A DNA stretch of 64,000 nucleotides from Propionibacteriales bacterium. Lineage in GTDB: Bacteria; Actinomycetota; Actinomycetes; Propionibacteriales; Nocardioidaceae. The position numbers were made by a program, and so were the translations under genes. The stretch lies in NCBI GenBank assembly GCA_026392415.1, contig JAPLCC010000052.1:44910-108909 (forward strand), in the 5' to 3' direction. This document shows positions 30,867 through 39,773 of this stretch, in pieces. Every line of letters begins with the position of its first letter. Within the stretch, counting starts at the first letter, position 1. The notes under the pieces are model-generated. The model did not search any database. It was given only the letters and a program-made list of their open reading frames with translations, and was not told the DNA's origin.

Positions 30867-32539
30867 CAGGCGTTCTCCTTGGCGAGGTCCTCGACGGCGA
30901 GGTAGCCGAACACGAGCGCGGGGCCGATGGTGCCGCCCGGCCCGGGGTAGGTGTTGCCCATGACGGCGGACGACACGTTGCCGGCGGCGTACAGGCCGGG
31001 GATGACCGAACCGTCCTCGCGCAGCACGCGCGCGGACTCGTCGGTGACGAGGCCGCCCTTGGTGCCGAGGTCGCCGGCGACGATCTTGACGGCGTAGAAC
31101 GGGCCCTTCTGGATCGGTGCCAGCGAGCAGTTCGGCTTCACGGTCGGGTCGGAGTAGTACTTGTCGTAGGCGCTCTCGCCGCGGTGGAAGTCCTCGTCCA
31201 CACCGCTGCGGGCGAAGCCGTTGAAGCGCTCGACGGTCGCGTCGAGCGACCCCTCCGGGAACCCGACCTTCGCGGCCAGCTCGGCGAGCGAGTCGGCGCG
31301 CACCACGATGCCCTCCTTGTACCACCGGCCGGGGAACGGCTGGCGTCCGGCGAGCCCGGCGAAGAGGTAGCGGTTGCGGTAGGTCTGGTCGAAGACGAGG
31401 TACGACGGCACGTGGCCCACGCCGCTGGCTTCGCCCTTGTACATCTCGTGCGTGGCCTCGACGTACGGCAGCGCTTCGTTCATGTAGCGCTTGCCGGCCG
31501 CGTTGACCATGATCGATCCGGGCAGGTTGCGCTCGGCCAGGCAGAACCAGGCGCGGCCGGGGAGCGGGATGGTCGGGCCCCACCAGGCGTCGTCGAGCAG
31601 GTCGGTCGCCGCTCCGGCGGCGGTGCCGGCGAGAAGGCCGCCACCGGTGTTGGAGACCGCGCCGGTGGACCACTCGGTCGAGGTCGGCTGCGGGAGGAAC
31701 TTCTCGCGAAGCTCCTGGCTGTGCTCGAAGCCTCCCGAGCCGAGGACCACGCCGCGGCGCGCACGGATCTCGCGCCGCTCGGTCGTCGAGCCCTTCGTCA
31801 CCTCGACGACGACTCCGACGACCCGACCGTCCTCCACGAGGAGGTCGCTGAGGGCGGTCTCGTACTCGACCGGCACCCCGGCGTCGGCGAGACCCTTGCG
31901 AAGGCCGATCGCGATGGCGTTGCCCATCGCGTACATCTTCTTGCCGAGCGCCAGCGACAGCAGGCGCTGCAGCATCACGCGCAGCATCGTGAGCGGGCCC
32001 TTGATGGTGCGCAGGCCGAGGCTGATCTTGCGGTAGTCGCGCTGCATCACGATGAGGTTCGCGGGCGCCTTGGTGTAGGCGGGGTGCAGACGGTCGAGCT
32101 CGTCGCCGAGGAAGCGGGCGTCGAGAGGGACCGGTTCCACGCTGCGTCCACGTGGGCGGCCGCCGGGCTGCTCGGGCAGGTAGTCGGCGTACTCCGGAAC
32201 CCAGGTGAAGGTCAGCGGGGTGTTCTGCCGGATGAAGTCCAGGACCTCGGGACCCCGGTCGAGATAGGTGTCCCGGCGTACCTTCGGGACCGTGTCGCCG
32301 ACGATGGCGTCGAGGTACTCCTTGGCGCGTTCCCGGTCAGTGGGATCGACCTGTCCTGCGGCCTCCAGGGCGTAGTTGCCCGGGATCCAGACGCCGCCGC
32401 CGGACCGCGCGGTCGAACCACCGAAGTAGGCGCTCTTCTCGATCAGCACCGTGTCGAGCCCCTTGCGAGAGGCAGCGAGGGCAGCCGACATGCCGGCACC
32501 GCCAGCGCCGACCACGACGACGTCGTACGTGTCCTTCAT
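30866..32539 (-). CDS. kstD: 3-Ketosteroid delta-1-dehydrogenase
   Basis: This FAD enzyme introduces the C1-C2 double bond into 3-ketosteroids such as androst-4-ene-3,17-dione, leading to ring B opening. The 557 residues are in the family range. The FAD-binding N-terminus is 'VVVVGAGGAGMSAALAASRK' and the next FAD motif is 'GGSTARSGGGVW'. The C-terminal active site has 'GNTYPGPGGTIGPALVFGYL', with the catalytic Tyr and Gly. Upstream are a KstR box and a -10 hexamer (TACAGT on the - strand) ending exactly 6 nt before the ATG. Confidence 0.95.
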   Translation of the reverse strand: MKDTYDVVVVGAGGAGMSAALAASRKGLDTVLIEKSAYFGGSTARSGGGVWIPGNYALEAAGQVDPTDRERAKEYLDAIVGDTVPKVRRDTYLDRGPEVLDFIRQNTPLTFTWVPEYADYLPEQPGGRPRGRSVEPVPLDARFLGDELDRLHPAYTKAPANLIVMQRDYRKISLGLRTIKGPLTMLRVMLQRLLSLALGKKMYAMGNAIAIGLRKGLADAGVPVEYETALSDLLVEDGRVVGVVVEVTKGSTTERREIRARRGVVLGSGGFEHSQELREKFLPQPTSTEWSTGAVSNTGGGLLAGTAAGAATDLLDDAWWGPTIPLPGRAWFCLAERNLPGSIMVNAAGKRYMNEALPYVEATHEMYKGEASGVGHVPSYLVFDQTYRNRYLFAGLAGRQPFPGRWYKEGIVVRADSLAELAAKVGFPEGSLDATVERFNGFARSGVDEDFHRGESAYDKYYSDPTVKPNCSLAPIQKGPFYAVKIVAGDLGTKGGLVTDESARVLREDGSVIPGLYAAGNVSSAVMGNTYPGPGGTIGPALVFGYLAVEDLAKENA

Positions 32540-32545
32540 GGCAAA

Positions 32546-32561
32546 ACTGTAACAGGTTCTA
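32546..32561 (-). promoter_or_regulatory. kstD promoter with KstR-type operator
   Basis: TGTAACAGGTTCTA (32548-32561) matches the KstR consensus TnnAACnnGTTnnA. On the - strand the hexamer TACAGT (32551-32546) ends 6 nt before the kstD ATG, so repressor and polymerase sites overlap and the mRNA is predicted to be leaderless. Confidence 0.75.
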
Positions 32562-32592
32562 CCGGTGCGGAGGGGACCGGCAGAATGGGTCC

Positions 32593-33102
32593 GTGGTCAG
32601 ACTTCACTCCCTCGAGCTGGTGCCGGACGAGGCCGGCAGGTCCGCCCTGATCGACGACTGGCGGGCACTGAGGGACGCAGGCCTCCCGTCGCAGCTCGAC
32701 CACCGCGGCACGAGCAACACGCCGCACGTGACTCTCGTCGCCGCGCCGCTGCTGCCGCAGGAGGCTGTGGACGTCGCGGAGGCCCGGCTGGCGGGACTGC
32801 TGCCCGTCGCGGCCCGGTTGTCGGGGCTGCTGATCCTCGGCGGTGACCGGGTGACCATCGCCCGGGCAGTGGACGTCGGCGACCTGGTCCTGCGTCGCGT
32901 GCTCGCCGTCCGTGCCCAGGTGCCCGACCGGCATCCTGCCGGCTGGCTCCCGCACGTCACCCTGGCGCGGCGGGTCCTGCGCGCCGACGTGCCGCGCGCC
33001 CTCGCGGTGCTCGAGCACGGCGACGCGGAGCTGGTGCTGGCCGGGCTCCGGCGCTGGGACCCCGAGCTGGGCGCCGTCACGACACTCGTCCCCGCTCGGT
33101 AG
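32593..33102 (+). CDS. 2H phosphoesterase / 2'-5' RNA ligase superfamily protein
   Basis: This 169-residue protein has two His-x-Thr motifs, 'TPHVTLVAA' and 'LPHVTLARR', the signature of the 2H superfamily (LigT/ThpR-like), which acts on cyclic phosphodiesters or RNA 2'-5' bonds. The substrate is unknown. The start is the GTG at 32593, giving 'VRLHSLELVPDEAG'. It lies between kstD and hsaE but has no obvious steroid role. The KstR box at 32548 is upstream of it and could also affect it. Confidence 0.82.
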   Translation: MVRLHSLELVPDEAGRSALIDDWRALRDAGLPSQLDHRGTSNTPHVTLVAAPLLPQEAVDVAEARLAGLLPVAARLSGLLILGGDRVTIARAVDVGDLVLRRVLAVRAQVPDRHPAGWLPHVTLARRVLRADVPRALAVLEHGDAELVLAGLRRWDPELGAVTTLVPAR

Positions 33103-33134
33103 CCATCCGCAGCGGGACGGACCGTGCGCGGACG

Positions 33135-33152
33135 TAGAACACGTTCTACTAT
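33135..33152 (+). promoter_or_regulatory. hsaE promoter with KstR-type operator
   Basis: TAGAACACGTTCTA (33135-33148) matches the TnnAACnnGTTnnA motif. It overlaps a -10 TACTAT (33147-33152), which ends 6 nt before the hsaE GTG at 33159, predicting a leaderless transcript repressed by KstR. Confidence 0.85.
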
Positions 33153-33158
33153 GTCCCG

Positions 33159-33965
33159 GTGACCTCACCTGATGCCGTTGCCGCGGCAGTCGACCGGCTC
33201 GCCGCCGCACAGGCGACCCGGGTGCCCTGTGCGGCCGTCCGTGACCTGATCGGCACCGATGACCTCCCGGCGGCGTACGCCGTCCAGCAGGGGCTGCTGC
33301 AGGCCCGGATCGCCGGCGGTGCCACCGTCGTGGGCCGCAAGATCGGCGCGACCTCCGAGGCCGTGCAGCGCCAGCTCGGGGTCGACCAGCCCGACTTCGG
33401 CTACCTGCTCAGCGACATGGACGTCAGCTTCGGTGTCGACGGGCGCCCCATCTCCATGAGCACGCTCGTGCAGCCGCGCGTGGAGGCTGAGGTCGCCTTC
33501 ATCCTGGCCGCCGACATCGATCCGGCCACCGAGGACGAGATCACCCTCGACCTGGTCCGCGCCGCCGTGGATGTGGCCATCCCTGCCCTGGAGATCATCG
33601 ACTCCCGGATCGAGAACTGGGACATCGGGTTCACCGACACCGTGGCCGACAACGCCTCCTCCGGCCTCTACGTCGTCGGTCGCGAGGGTCGCCCCCTCGC
33701 CGAGGTCGAGCCACGTGACGTCGTCATGTCGCTCACGATCAATGGCGAGGAGCGCTCTGCCGGCACCGGTGCCGCGTGCCTGGGTGACCCGCTCGAGGCG
33801 CTGCGTTGGCTCGCCGTGCAGGCCTACCGCTTCGGAGACCCGTTGCGGGCCGGCCACCTCGTCCTGTCCGGGGCCCTGGGCCCCTTCGTGCCGTTCGCGC
33901 CGGGTGACCGCGTCGAGGCATCCATCAGCGGCTTCGCGCCGCTCACTGTCGAATTCGAGGAGTAG
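33159..33965 (+). CDS. hsaE: 2-Hydroxypenta-2,4-dienoate hydratase (steroid ring A/B pathway)
   Basis: It hydrates 2-hydroxyhexa-2,4-dienoate, released by HsaD, to 4-hydroxy-2-oxohexanoate. The 268 residues match the MhpD/HsaE family: 'GRKIGATSEAVQRQLGVDQPDFGYL' (split motif), 'VQPRVEAEVAFILAADI' with metal-binding Glu residues, and 'IPALEIIDSRI'. It is first in an hsaE-hsaG-hsaF operon with 3-nt and 1-nt gaps, the same set as Rv3536c-Rv3534c. Confidence 0.93.
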   Translation: MTSPDAVAAAVDRLAAAQATRVPCAAVRDLIGTDDLPAAYAVQQGLLQARIAGGATVVGRKIGATSEAVQRQLGVDQPDFGYLLSDMDVSFGVDGRPISMSTLVQPRVEAEVAFILAADIDPATEDEITLDLVRAAVDVAIPALEIIDSRIENWDIGFTDTVADNASSGLYVVGREGRPLAEVEPRDVVMSLTINGEERSAGTGAACLGDPLEALRWLAVQAYRFGDPLRAGHLVLSGALGPFVPFAPGDRVEASISGFAPLTVEFEE

Positions 33966-33968
33966 GAA

Positions 33969-34880
33969 ATGGCAAGGAAGCTGACCGCCGCGATCGTGGG
34001 GCCGGGCAACATCGGCACGGATCTGTTGTTCAAGCTGCTCCGCAGTGACGTGGTCGAGCCGCGCTGGATGATCGGTGTGGATGCCGCCAGCGAGGGCCTG
34101 CGGATCGCCTCCGACAAGGGACTCGACGTCAGCCACGAGGGCGTCGACTGGCTGCTCAAGCAGGACGAGCTGCCGGACCTGCTCTTCGAAGCGACGTCTG
34201 CCTACGTGCACCGTGAGTACGCCCCCCGGTACGCCGAAGCCGGCATCCGGGCGATCGACCTGACGCCGGCTGCGGTCGGCCCGGCGGTGATTCCGCCGGT
34301 CAACGGCCTCGAGCACGTCGGCGCGTTGAACGTCAACATGATCACCTGCGGTGGCCAGGCCACGATCCCGATGGTCAACGCCGTCTCCCGGATCACGCCG
34401 GTGCCGTACGCCGAGATCGTCGCCTCCGTGTCCAGCGTCAGCGCCGGACCCGGCACCCGCGCCAACATCGACGAGTTCACCTCGACGACGTCGGCCGGTG
34501 TGGTGAGCATCGGGGGAGCGGAGCGGGGCAAGGCGATCATCATCCTGAACCCGGCCGAGCCGCCGATGATCATGCGCGACACGATCTTCTGCGCGGTCGA
34601 CCCGGACGCTGACGAGGACGCGATCGCCGAGTCGGTGCACCGGATGGAGCGGGCCGTCCAGGAGTACGTCCCCGGCTACCGCCTGCTGCAGGAGCCGCAG
34701 TTCGACGGGCCCTCCGACGCGACGCAGGGTCGCAAGCGGGTCTCGATCTTCGTGGAGGTCGAAGGCGCGGGTGACTTCCTGCCGCCGTACTCGGGAAACC
34801 TGGACATCATGACCGCCGCCGCCGCTCAGGTCGGCGAGAACATCGCCCGTCACCTTCTCGAGAACGCCGGGAGCAACTGA
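33969..34880 (+). CDS. hsaG: Acylating acetaldehyde/propanal dehydrogenase
   Basis: This 303-residue NAD and CoA-dependent enzyme converts the aldehyde made by HsaF (propanal from steroids) to its acyl-CoA. It has the Rossmann start '[20 protein letters not shown]', the nucleophilic cysteine in '[13 protein letters not shown]' (about Cys127) and '[16 protein letters not shown]'. In this family the dehydrogenase and aldolase form a complex that channels the aldehyde, and hsaF follows after one base. Confidence 0.94.
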   Translation: MARKLTAAIVGPGNIGTDLLFKLLRSDVVEPRWMIGVDAASEGLRIASDKGLDVSHEGVDWLLKQDELPDLLFEATSAYVHREYAPRYAEAGIRAIDLTPAAVGPAVIPPVNGLEHVGALNVNMITCGGQATIPMVNAVSRITPVPYAEIVASVSSVSAGPGTRANIDEFTSTTSAGVVSIGGAERGKAIIILNPAEPPMIMRDTIFCAVDPDADEDAIAESVHRMERAVQEYVPGYRLLQEPQFDGPSDATQGRKRVSIFVEVEGAGDFLPPYSGNLDIMTAAAAQVGENIARHLLENAGSN

Positions 34881-34881
34881 A

Positions 34882-35970
34882 ATGGCTGACCTCAACACCC
34901 TCCAGCGCACCTGGTCCGGCATCCACGGCGACGAGCCGTTCGGCAAGCTCGACCTGCGCCTGACCGACACGTGCCTGCGTGACGGCTCGCACCACAAGCG
35001 CCACCAGTTCACTGCGACCGAGGTCCACGACATCGTCGAGGCCCTCGACAACGCGGGCGTCCCGGTCATCGAGGTGACCCACGGCGACGGCCTCGGCGGC
35101 AGCAGCTTCAACTACGGCTTCTCGCGTACGCCGGAGCAGGAGCTCATCAAGATCGCGGCCGAGACGGCCAAGCGGGCCAAGATCGCCTTCCTGATGCTCC
35201 CCGGTCTCGGCACCAAGGACGACATCCGTGCCGCGCAGGACAACGGTGGCCAGATCTGCCGGGTGGCCACCCACTGCACCGAGGCCGACGTCTCGATCCA
35301 GCACTTCGGCCTGGCGCGCGACCTCGGTCTGGAGACGGTCGGCTTCCTGATGATGTCCCACACGCAGCCGCCGGAGGTGTTGGCGAAGCAGGCGCGGATC
35401 ATGGTCGACGCCGGCTGCCAGTGCGTCTACGTCGTCGACTCCGCCGGCGCCCTGATCATGGAGCAGACGGCCGACCGGGTCTCCGCCGTCGTCGCCGAGA
35501 TCGGCCATCAGGCCGACGTCGGTTTCCACGGTCACGAGAACCTCGGCCTCGGTGTCTCCAACACCGTGATCGCCGCGCGGGCCGGTGCCACCCAGATCGA
35601 CGGCTCGGTCCGGCGCTTCGGCGCGGGCGCGGGCAACATGCCCCTCGAGGCGTTCGTCGGGGTCTCGGACAAGCTCGGCTGGACCACGGGGGTCGACTTC
35701 CTCAAGATCGTCGACGCCTCCGAGGACGTCATCAAGCCGGCCATGCCGGAGGAGTGCCAGCTCGACCGGATGACGCTGATGATGGGCTACGCCGGGGTCT
35801 ACTCCTCCTTCCTCAAGCACGCCGGCAACGCGGCCGAGCGTTATGGCGTCTCCGGCGCCCAGATCCTCCTCGAGGCGGGCAACCGCAAGCTGATCGGCGG
35901 CCAGGAGGACCAGTTGATCGACATCGCACTGATGCTCAAGGCCCGCGACGCAGAAGCCGCCGGCGTGTAG
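34882..35970 (+). CDS. hsaF: 4-Hydroxy-2-oxovalerate/oxohexanoate aldolase
   Basis: This 362-residue class II aldolase splits 4-hydroxy-2-oxohexanoate to pyruvate and propanal. The N-terminal metal and catalytic motif is '[20 protein letters not shown]' and the later metal His pair is in '[17 protein letters not shown]'. '[16 protein letters not shown]' is also typical. The C-terminal DmpG-like communication domain is present. It ends just before a KstR box that drives hsaA. Confidence 0.94.
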   Translation: MADLNTLQRTWSGIHGDEPFGKLDLRLTDTCLRDGSHHKRHQFTATEVHDIVEALDNAGVPVIEVTHGDGLGGSSFNYGFSRTPEQELIKIAAETAKRAKIAFLMLPGLGTKDDIRAAQDNGGQICRVATHCTEADVSIQHFGLARDLGLETVGFLMMSHTQPPEVLAKQARIMVDAGCQCVYVVDSAGALIMEQTADRVSAVVAEIGHQADVGFHGHENLGLGVSNTVIAARAGATQIDGSVRRFGAGAGNMPLEAFVGVSDKLGWTTGVDFLKIVDASEDVIKPAMPEECQLDRMTLMMGYAGVYSSFLKHAGNAAERYGVSGAQILLEAGNRKLIGGQEDQLIDIALMLKARDAEAAGV

Positions 35971-35983
35971 GACTTGCCAAAAC

Positions 35984-36001
35984 TAGAACGTGTTCTATTA
36001 T
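35984..36001 (+). promoter_or_regulatory. hsaA promoter with KstR-type operator
   Basis: TAGAACGTGTTCTA (35984-35997) matches the KstR motif and overlaps a -10 TATTAT (35996-36001). Unlike hsaE and kstD, the ATG is 37 nt downstream with a CAGGAG ribosome site, so this transcript is leadered. Confidence 0.85.
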
Positions 36002-36038
36002 TGACCTGACGAACTGTCGCAGAAACCAGGAGCTCCCC

Positions 36039-37226
36039 ATGAATCAGGACTTCACCCCCGAGGTGAACGCAGTCGTTGCCGGCGTGCGTGACCTGCTCCC
36101 CACCATCCGTGAGCGGGCCGAGGAGGGCGAGCGACTGCGCGTCATCCCCGACGCCTCGATCAAGGAGATGGAGGAAACCGGGTTCTTCCGCCTCCTCCAG
36201 CCCAAGCGGTACGGCGGCTTCGAGGCCGACCCGATCGCCTTCTACACCTGCGTGCGCGACCTCGCGTCGGCCGACGGCGCCACGGGCTGGGTGTCCAGCG
36301 TCGTCGGCGTGCACCCCTGGCAGATCGGCCTGTTCGCCGACGAGGCGCAGCAGGCGGTGTGGGGCGAGGACCAGTCGGTGCGCGTCTCGTCGTCGTACGC
36401 GCCGACCGGCAAGGCAGTCCTGACCGAGGGCGGATTCACGCTCTCGGGCAAGTGGAGCTTCTCCTCGGGCAGCGACCACTGCTCCTGGGTCCTGCTCGGC
36501 GGCCTGGTCTTCAACGAGGACGGGCAGATCGTCGACTTCCGCACCTTCATGATCCCGCGAGACAAGTACCAGATCGTCGACGTCTGGAACGTCGTCGGCC
36601 TGCGCGGCACCGGTTCCAACGACATCGTCGTCGACGACGTCTTCGTCCCCGAGGCATTCACGCTGTCGATGGGGGAGACCGGCGCGTGCCGGGGTCCGGG
36701 CCAGGCCGTGAACACCAGCGACCTCTACAAGCTCCCGTTCCACTCGATCTTCACCTCGACCATCGCGACGCCGATCATCGGCATGGCCAAGGGTGCGTAC
36801 GCCGACCACGTCGAGATGCAGCAGAAGCGCGTCCGCGCGGCGTACCTCGGTGAGAAGGCGTCGCTCGACCCGTTCGCCGCCGTCCGCATCGCGCGCTCCT
36901 CCTCGGAGATCGACGCGGCCTGGGCCCTGCTCGTCAGCAACATCCGCGAGGAGCAGGCCTACGTCGCGCGCGGCGAGCAGATCCCGCTCGAGCTGCGCCT
37001 GCGGGTGCGTCGCGACCAGGTGCTCGGCACGTCCCGCGCCATCGAGGCGATCGACTCGCTGTTCGAGGCATCGGGCGGCCGCGCGCTGGCCGAGGGCACC
37101 TATCTCCAGCGCGCCTGGCGCGACGCGCACGCCGGTCGCGTGCACGCGGCGAACGACCCCGAGCGGGCCCTCCAGATGTACGGCGCCCAGCAGTTCGGTC
37201 ACAAGGTCGACCCGGGGATGTACTGA
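36039..37226 (+). CDS. hsaA: 3-HSA hydroxylase, oxygenase component
   Basis: It hydroxylates 3-HSA at C4 to the catechol 3,4-DHSA using reduced flavin from HsaB. The 395 residues have the acyl-CoA-dehydrogenase-like fold of group D flavin monooxygenases: 'MEETGFFRLLQPKRYGGFE', 'GATGWVSSVVGVHPWQIG', 'FTLSGKWSFSSGSDHCSWVL' and 'YGAQQFGHKVDPGMY' at the end. It is the first gene of hsaA-hsaD-hsaC-hsaB, the same order as Rv3570c-Rv3567c. The ATG follows a CAGGAG site. Confidence 0.94.
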   Translation: MNQDFTPEVNAVVAGVRDLLPTIRERAEEGERLRVIPDASIKEMEETGFFRLLQPKRYGGFEADPIAFYTCVRDLASADGATGWVSSVVGVHPWQIGLFADEAQQAVWGEDQSVRVSSSYAPTGKAVLTEGGFTLSGKWSFSSGSDHCSWVLLGGLVFNEDGQIVDFRTFMIPRDKYQIVDVWNVVGLRGTGSNDIVVDDVFVPEAFTLSMGETGACRGPGQAVNTSDLYKLPFHSIFTSTIATPIIGMAKGAYADHVEMQQKRVRAAYLGEKASLDPFAAVRIARSSSEIDAAWALLVSNIREEQAYVARGEQIPLELRLRVRRDQVLGTSRAIEAIDSLFEASGGRALAEGTYLQRAWRDAHAGRVHAANDPERALQMYGAQQFGHKVDPGMY

Positions 37227-37228
37227 CC

Positions 37229-38119
37229 GTGGACTTCTCCAAGGAAGCGACCCGCCGTTCGGCGAAGGCCGGCGACATCACGCTGAACTACTACGAGGCC
37301 GGCCCGGACGGCGGCTCGTCGGTCGGCGGTGGGCTGCCGTTCGTGCTCCTGCACGGCGGCGGTCCGGGGGCGTCCGCGTGGAGCAACTTCGGCTCCGCTC
37401 TGCCCCGGTTCGCGGCGAGCTTCCGCACCCTGCTGGTCGACCAGCCGGGCTTCGGCTCCTCCGACAAGCCCGAGGTGACGGCCAACTACTTCCGCCACTC
37501 GGCTTCCTACCTGCTCAAGCTGCTCGACGAGCTGCAGATCGAGCGGATCCACCTGCTCGGCAATTCGCTCGGCGGCGGCACCGCGATGCGGTTCGCCCTG
37601 GAGAACCCGGACCGGGTCGGCAGGCTCGTCCTGATGGGTCCCGGCGGCCTGTCGGTCAACCTCTTCCACGCCGACCCCACCGAGGGCGTCCAGCGGCTGA
37701 TGGACTTCAGCATGAACCCGAGCCGCGAGGCGCTGCGGGCGTTCATCTCGACGATGGTCGTCAACCAGAAGCTGGTGACCGACGAGCTGGTCGAGGAGCG
37801 GTTCGCCGACGCCACCGCGCCGGGTTCGCTCGAGGCGATGCGGTCCATGGGCATGTCCTTCTGGAACCCGGAGTGGGCCGAGGACGGCATGCTCTGGCGT
37901 GAGGCACACCGCCTGCGCAAGCACACCTTGCTCACCTGGGGTCGCGAGGACCGGGTCAACCCGCTCGACGGCGCCCTGGTCGCCCTCAAGCAGATCCCCA
38001 AGGCGCAGCTGCACGTGTTCCCGAACTGCGGCCACTGGGCGCAGATCGAGGCCGCAGACGAGTTCGCCGAGATCTGCACCGCGTTCCTGTCCCGCCACAC
38101 GGAGAGGTCACCCGCATGA
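37229..38119 (+). CDS. hsaD: 4,9-DSHA hydrolase (meta-cleavage product hydrolase)
   Basis: This alpha/beta hydrolase splits 4,5-9,10-diseco-3-hydroxy-5,9,17-trioxoandrosta-1(10),2-dien-4-oate into 2-hydroxyhexadienoate and the C/D-ring propionate HIP. Its 296 residues include the oxyanion region 'LLHGGGPGASAWSNF', the nucleophile elbow 'GNSLGGG' (Ser113), the acid in 'WGREDRVNP' and the His in 'NCGHWAQIE'. The GTG at 37229 lies 2 nt after hsaA. Its stop overlaps the hsaC ATG. Confidence 0.95.
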   Translation: MDFSKEATRRSAKAGDITLNYYEAGPDGGSSVGGGLPFVLLHGGGPGASAWSNFGSALPRFAASFRTLLVDQPGFGSSDKPEVTANYFRHSASYLLKLLDELQIERIHLLGNSLGGGTAMRFALENPDRVGRLVLMGPGGLSVNLFHADPTEGVQRLMDFSMNPSREALRAFISTMVVNQKLVTDELVEERFADATAPGSLEAMRSMGMSFWNPEWAEDGMLWREAHRLRKHTLLTWGREDRVNPLDGALVALKQIPKAQLHVFPNCGHWAQIEAADEFAEICTAFLSRHTERSPA

Positions 38120-39015
38120 CGATCGACATCAAGTCCATGGGCTACATCCGGGTCGCCAGCACGGACCTCGCGGCGTGGTCGAAGTTCGCCGGCAAGGTGC
38201 TCGGCCTCGCCGAAGGCCGCGGCCCGAACCCGGAGCACCAGTACTGGCGGATCGACGAGGTCTCGGCTCGCATCGTGGTGTTCCCGTCCGACGTCGACCA
38301 GCTCGACTGCACCGGCTGGGAGCTCGCCGACCACCAGGCGCTGCAGGCTGCGAGGGAGCACCTGCAGAAGGCCGGTGTCGAGTTCGAGGAGGGCACCCGC
38401 GAGGAGCTCGCCGAGCGCCGCGTGCAGGAGCTCGTCCGGTTCCGCGACCCGTGGGACAACGTCTTCGAGCTCTATCACGGCATCACCTACGAATCGCGCC
38501 CCGTCGTGACGCCGTACGCCGCGAAGTTCGTCACCGGCGACCAGGGCCTCGGCCACATCGTGGTCCCGGTCCTGGACGACGTGGAAGCGCTGCGGTTCTA
38601 CACCGAGGTCCTCGGTTTCCGCCTGCGTGACTCGATGAGCATGCCGGGGGAGTTCGTCGGCAAGGAGGCGGGCAGCAAGGTCTGGCTCCGGTTCCTCGGC
38701 GTGAACCCGAGGCACCACTCGCTGGCGTTCTTGCCGATGCCCAACCCGAGCAAGTGCGTGCACGTCATGCTCGAGGTCGACCAGCTCGACCATGTCGGCC
38801 GCGCGCTCGAGCGTGTCCGCAAGCACGGCGCGCCCTTGTCGGCGACGCTGGGGCGCCACATGAACGACGAGATGATCTCGTTCTACGTCAAGTCGCCCGG
38901 CGGCTTCGACATCGAGTTCGGTACCGATGGCATGACCGTCGACGACGGCCGCTGGGTGGCGCGTGAGTCGACTGCAGTTTCGTACTGGGGTCACGTCTTC
39001 GGTGGCGGACACTGA
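38116..39015 (+). CDS. hsaC: 3,4-DHSA extradiol dioxygenase
   Basis: This iron(II) dioxygenase opens ring A of 3,4-DHSA by meta-cleavage. The 299-residue, two-domain type I extradiol structure is clear. Ligands in the C-terminal domain are His147 ('GLGHIVVPV'), His216 ('CVHVMLEV') and Glu267 ('FDIEFGTDG'). 'NPRHHSLAFLP' carries the second-sphere His. The ATG overlaps the hsaD stop (ATGA). Confidence 0.96.
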   Translation: MTIDIKSMGYIRVASTDLAAWSKFAGKVLGLAEGRGPNPEHQYWRIDEVSARIVVFPSDVDQLDCTGWELADHQALQAAREHLQKAGVEFEEGTREELAERRVQELVRFRDPWDNVFELYHGITYESRPVVTPYAAKFVTGDQGLGHIVVPVLDDVEALRFYTEVLGFRLRDSMSMPGEFVGKEAGSKVWLRFLGVNPRHHSLAFLPMPNPSKCVHVMLEVDQLDHVGRALERVRKHGAPLSATLGRHMNDEMISFYVKSPGGFDIEFGTDGMTVDDGRWVARESTAVSYWGHVFGGGH

Positions 39016-39041
39016 GCGCCGACGGGACCGGGATCGCTACC

Positions 39042-39713
39042 GTGGCAGCCGTGCCGGCATCGAACGAGACCCCCCGGGGGCATGGGATTCCTGAGGGAAT
39101 CAGCCCCGACGCCCGCGCGACGTGGCCGCCTCCCGAGCTGATCCAGTCCTTCCTCGGTGATGCCGACGTCGACTTCGAGCTGCGTCCCGGCGAGGAAGTC
39201 CCCGTCCACGACGACCCGGAAGCACAGGCGGCCGCCCGACGCTTCCGCGACGTGCTCGGCTGCTTCGCCTCGGGCATCACCGTGATCACGACGATGAGCG
39301 GTGGCAAGCCGGTCGGCATGACCTGCCAGTCGTTCTCCAGCGTCTCGCTCGACCCGCCGTTGATCATGTTCGTGCCGGCGCGCTCCTCGCGTGCGTGGCC
39401 GCTGATCCAGCGGTCCGGCCGGTTCTGCGTCAACGTCCTCGCAGCCGACCAGGAACACGTCTCCGGGCAGATGGCGTCCAAGGGCGCGGACAAGTTCGCA
39501 GGCATCGGCTGGACCCCGGCGACCTCGACGGGCTCCCCGGTGATCGACGGAACGCTCGCCCACCTGGACTGCACCATCCACGCCGTCTACGAGGGCGGCG
39601 ACCACTACGTCGTGATCGGCAAGGTCGAACACCTCGAGACGAACGCCGCCACGGAAGTGGTCGATGAGCCGCTTCTCTACTTCAAGGGCCGTTACCGCAC
39701 GACCGACTCGTGA
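39042..39713 (+). CDS. hsaB: Flavin reductase component of 3-HSA hydroxylase
   Basis: It reduces FMN with NADH for HsaA. The flavin-reductase core (about residues 60-223) has 'FRDVLGCFASGITVITT', 'GMTCQSFSSVSLDPPLIMF' and 'HYVVIGKVEHLE'. With the GTG at 39042 the protein is 223 residues, about 35 longer than the mycobacterial one. The extra N-terminal part is Pro/Glu-rich and no internal start fits better. It lies 26 nt after hsaC and ends the operon. Confidence 0.9.
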   Translation: MAAVPASNETPRGHGIPEGISPDARATWPPPELIQSFLGDADVDFELRPGEEVPVHDDPEAQAAARRFRDVLGCFASGITVITTMSGGKPVGMTCQSFSSVSLDPPLIMFVPARSSRAWPLIQRSGRFCVNVLAADQEHVSGQMASKGADKFAGIGWTPATSTGSPVIDGTLAHLDCTIHAVYEGGDHYVVIGKVEHLETNAATEVVDEPLLYFKGRYRTTDS

Positions 39714-39773
39714 CCTGAGCCACACCCGCGGCGTTAGTCCCCTGTGAGCCAGGGGGAACCGGGGGGAAACGGC

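Noticed and set aside
33165..35111. 648-codon - strand frame opposite hsaE-hsaG-hsaF
   Set aside because: The + strand encodes three clear enzymes with catalytic motifs; the antisense frame has none.
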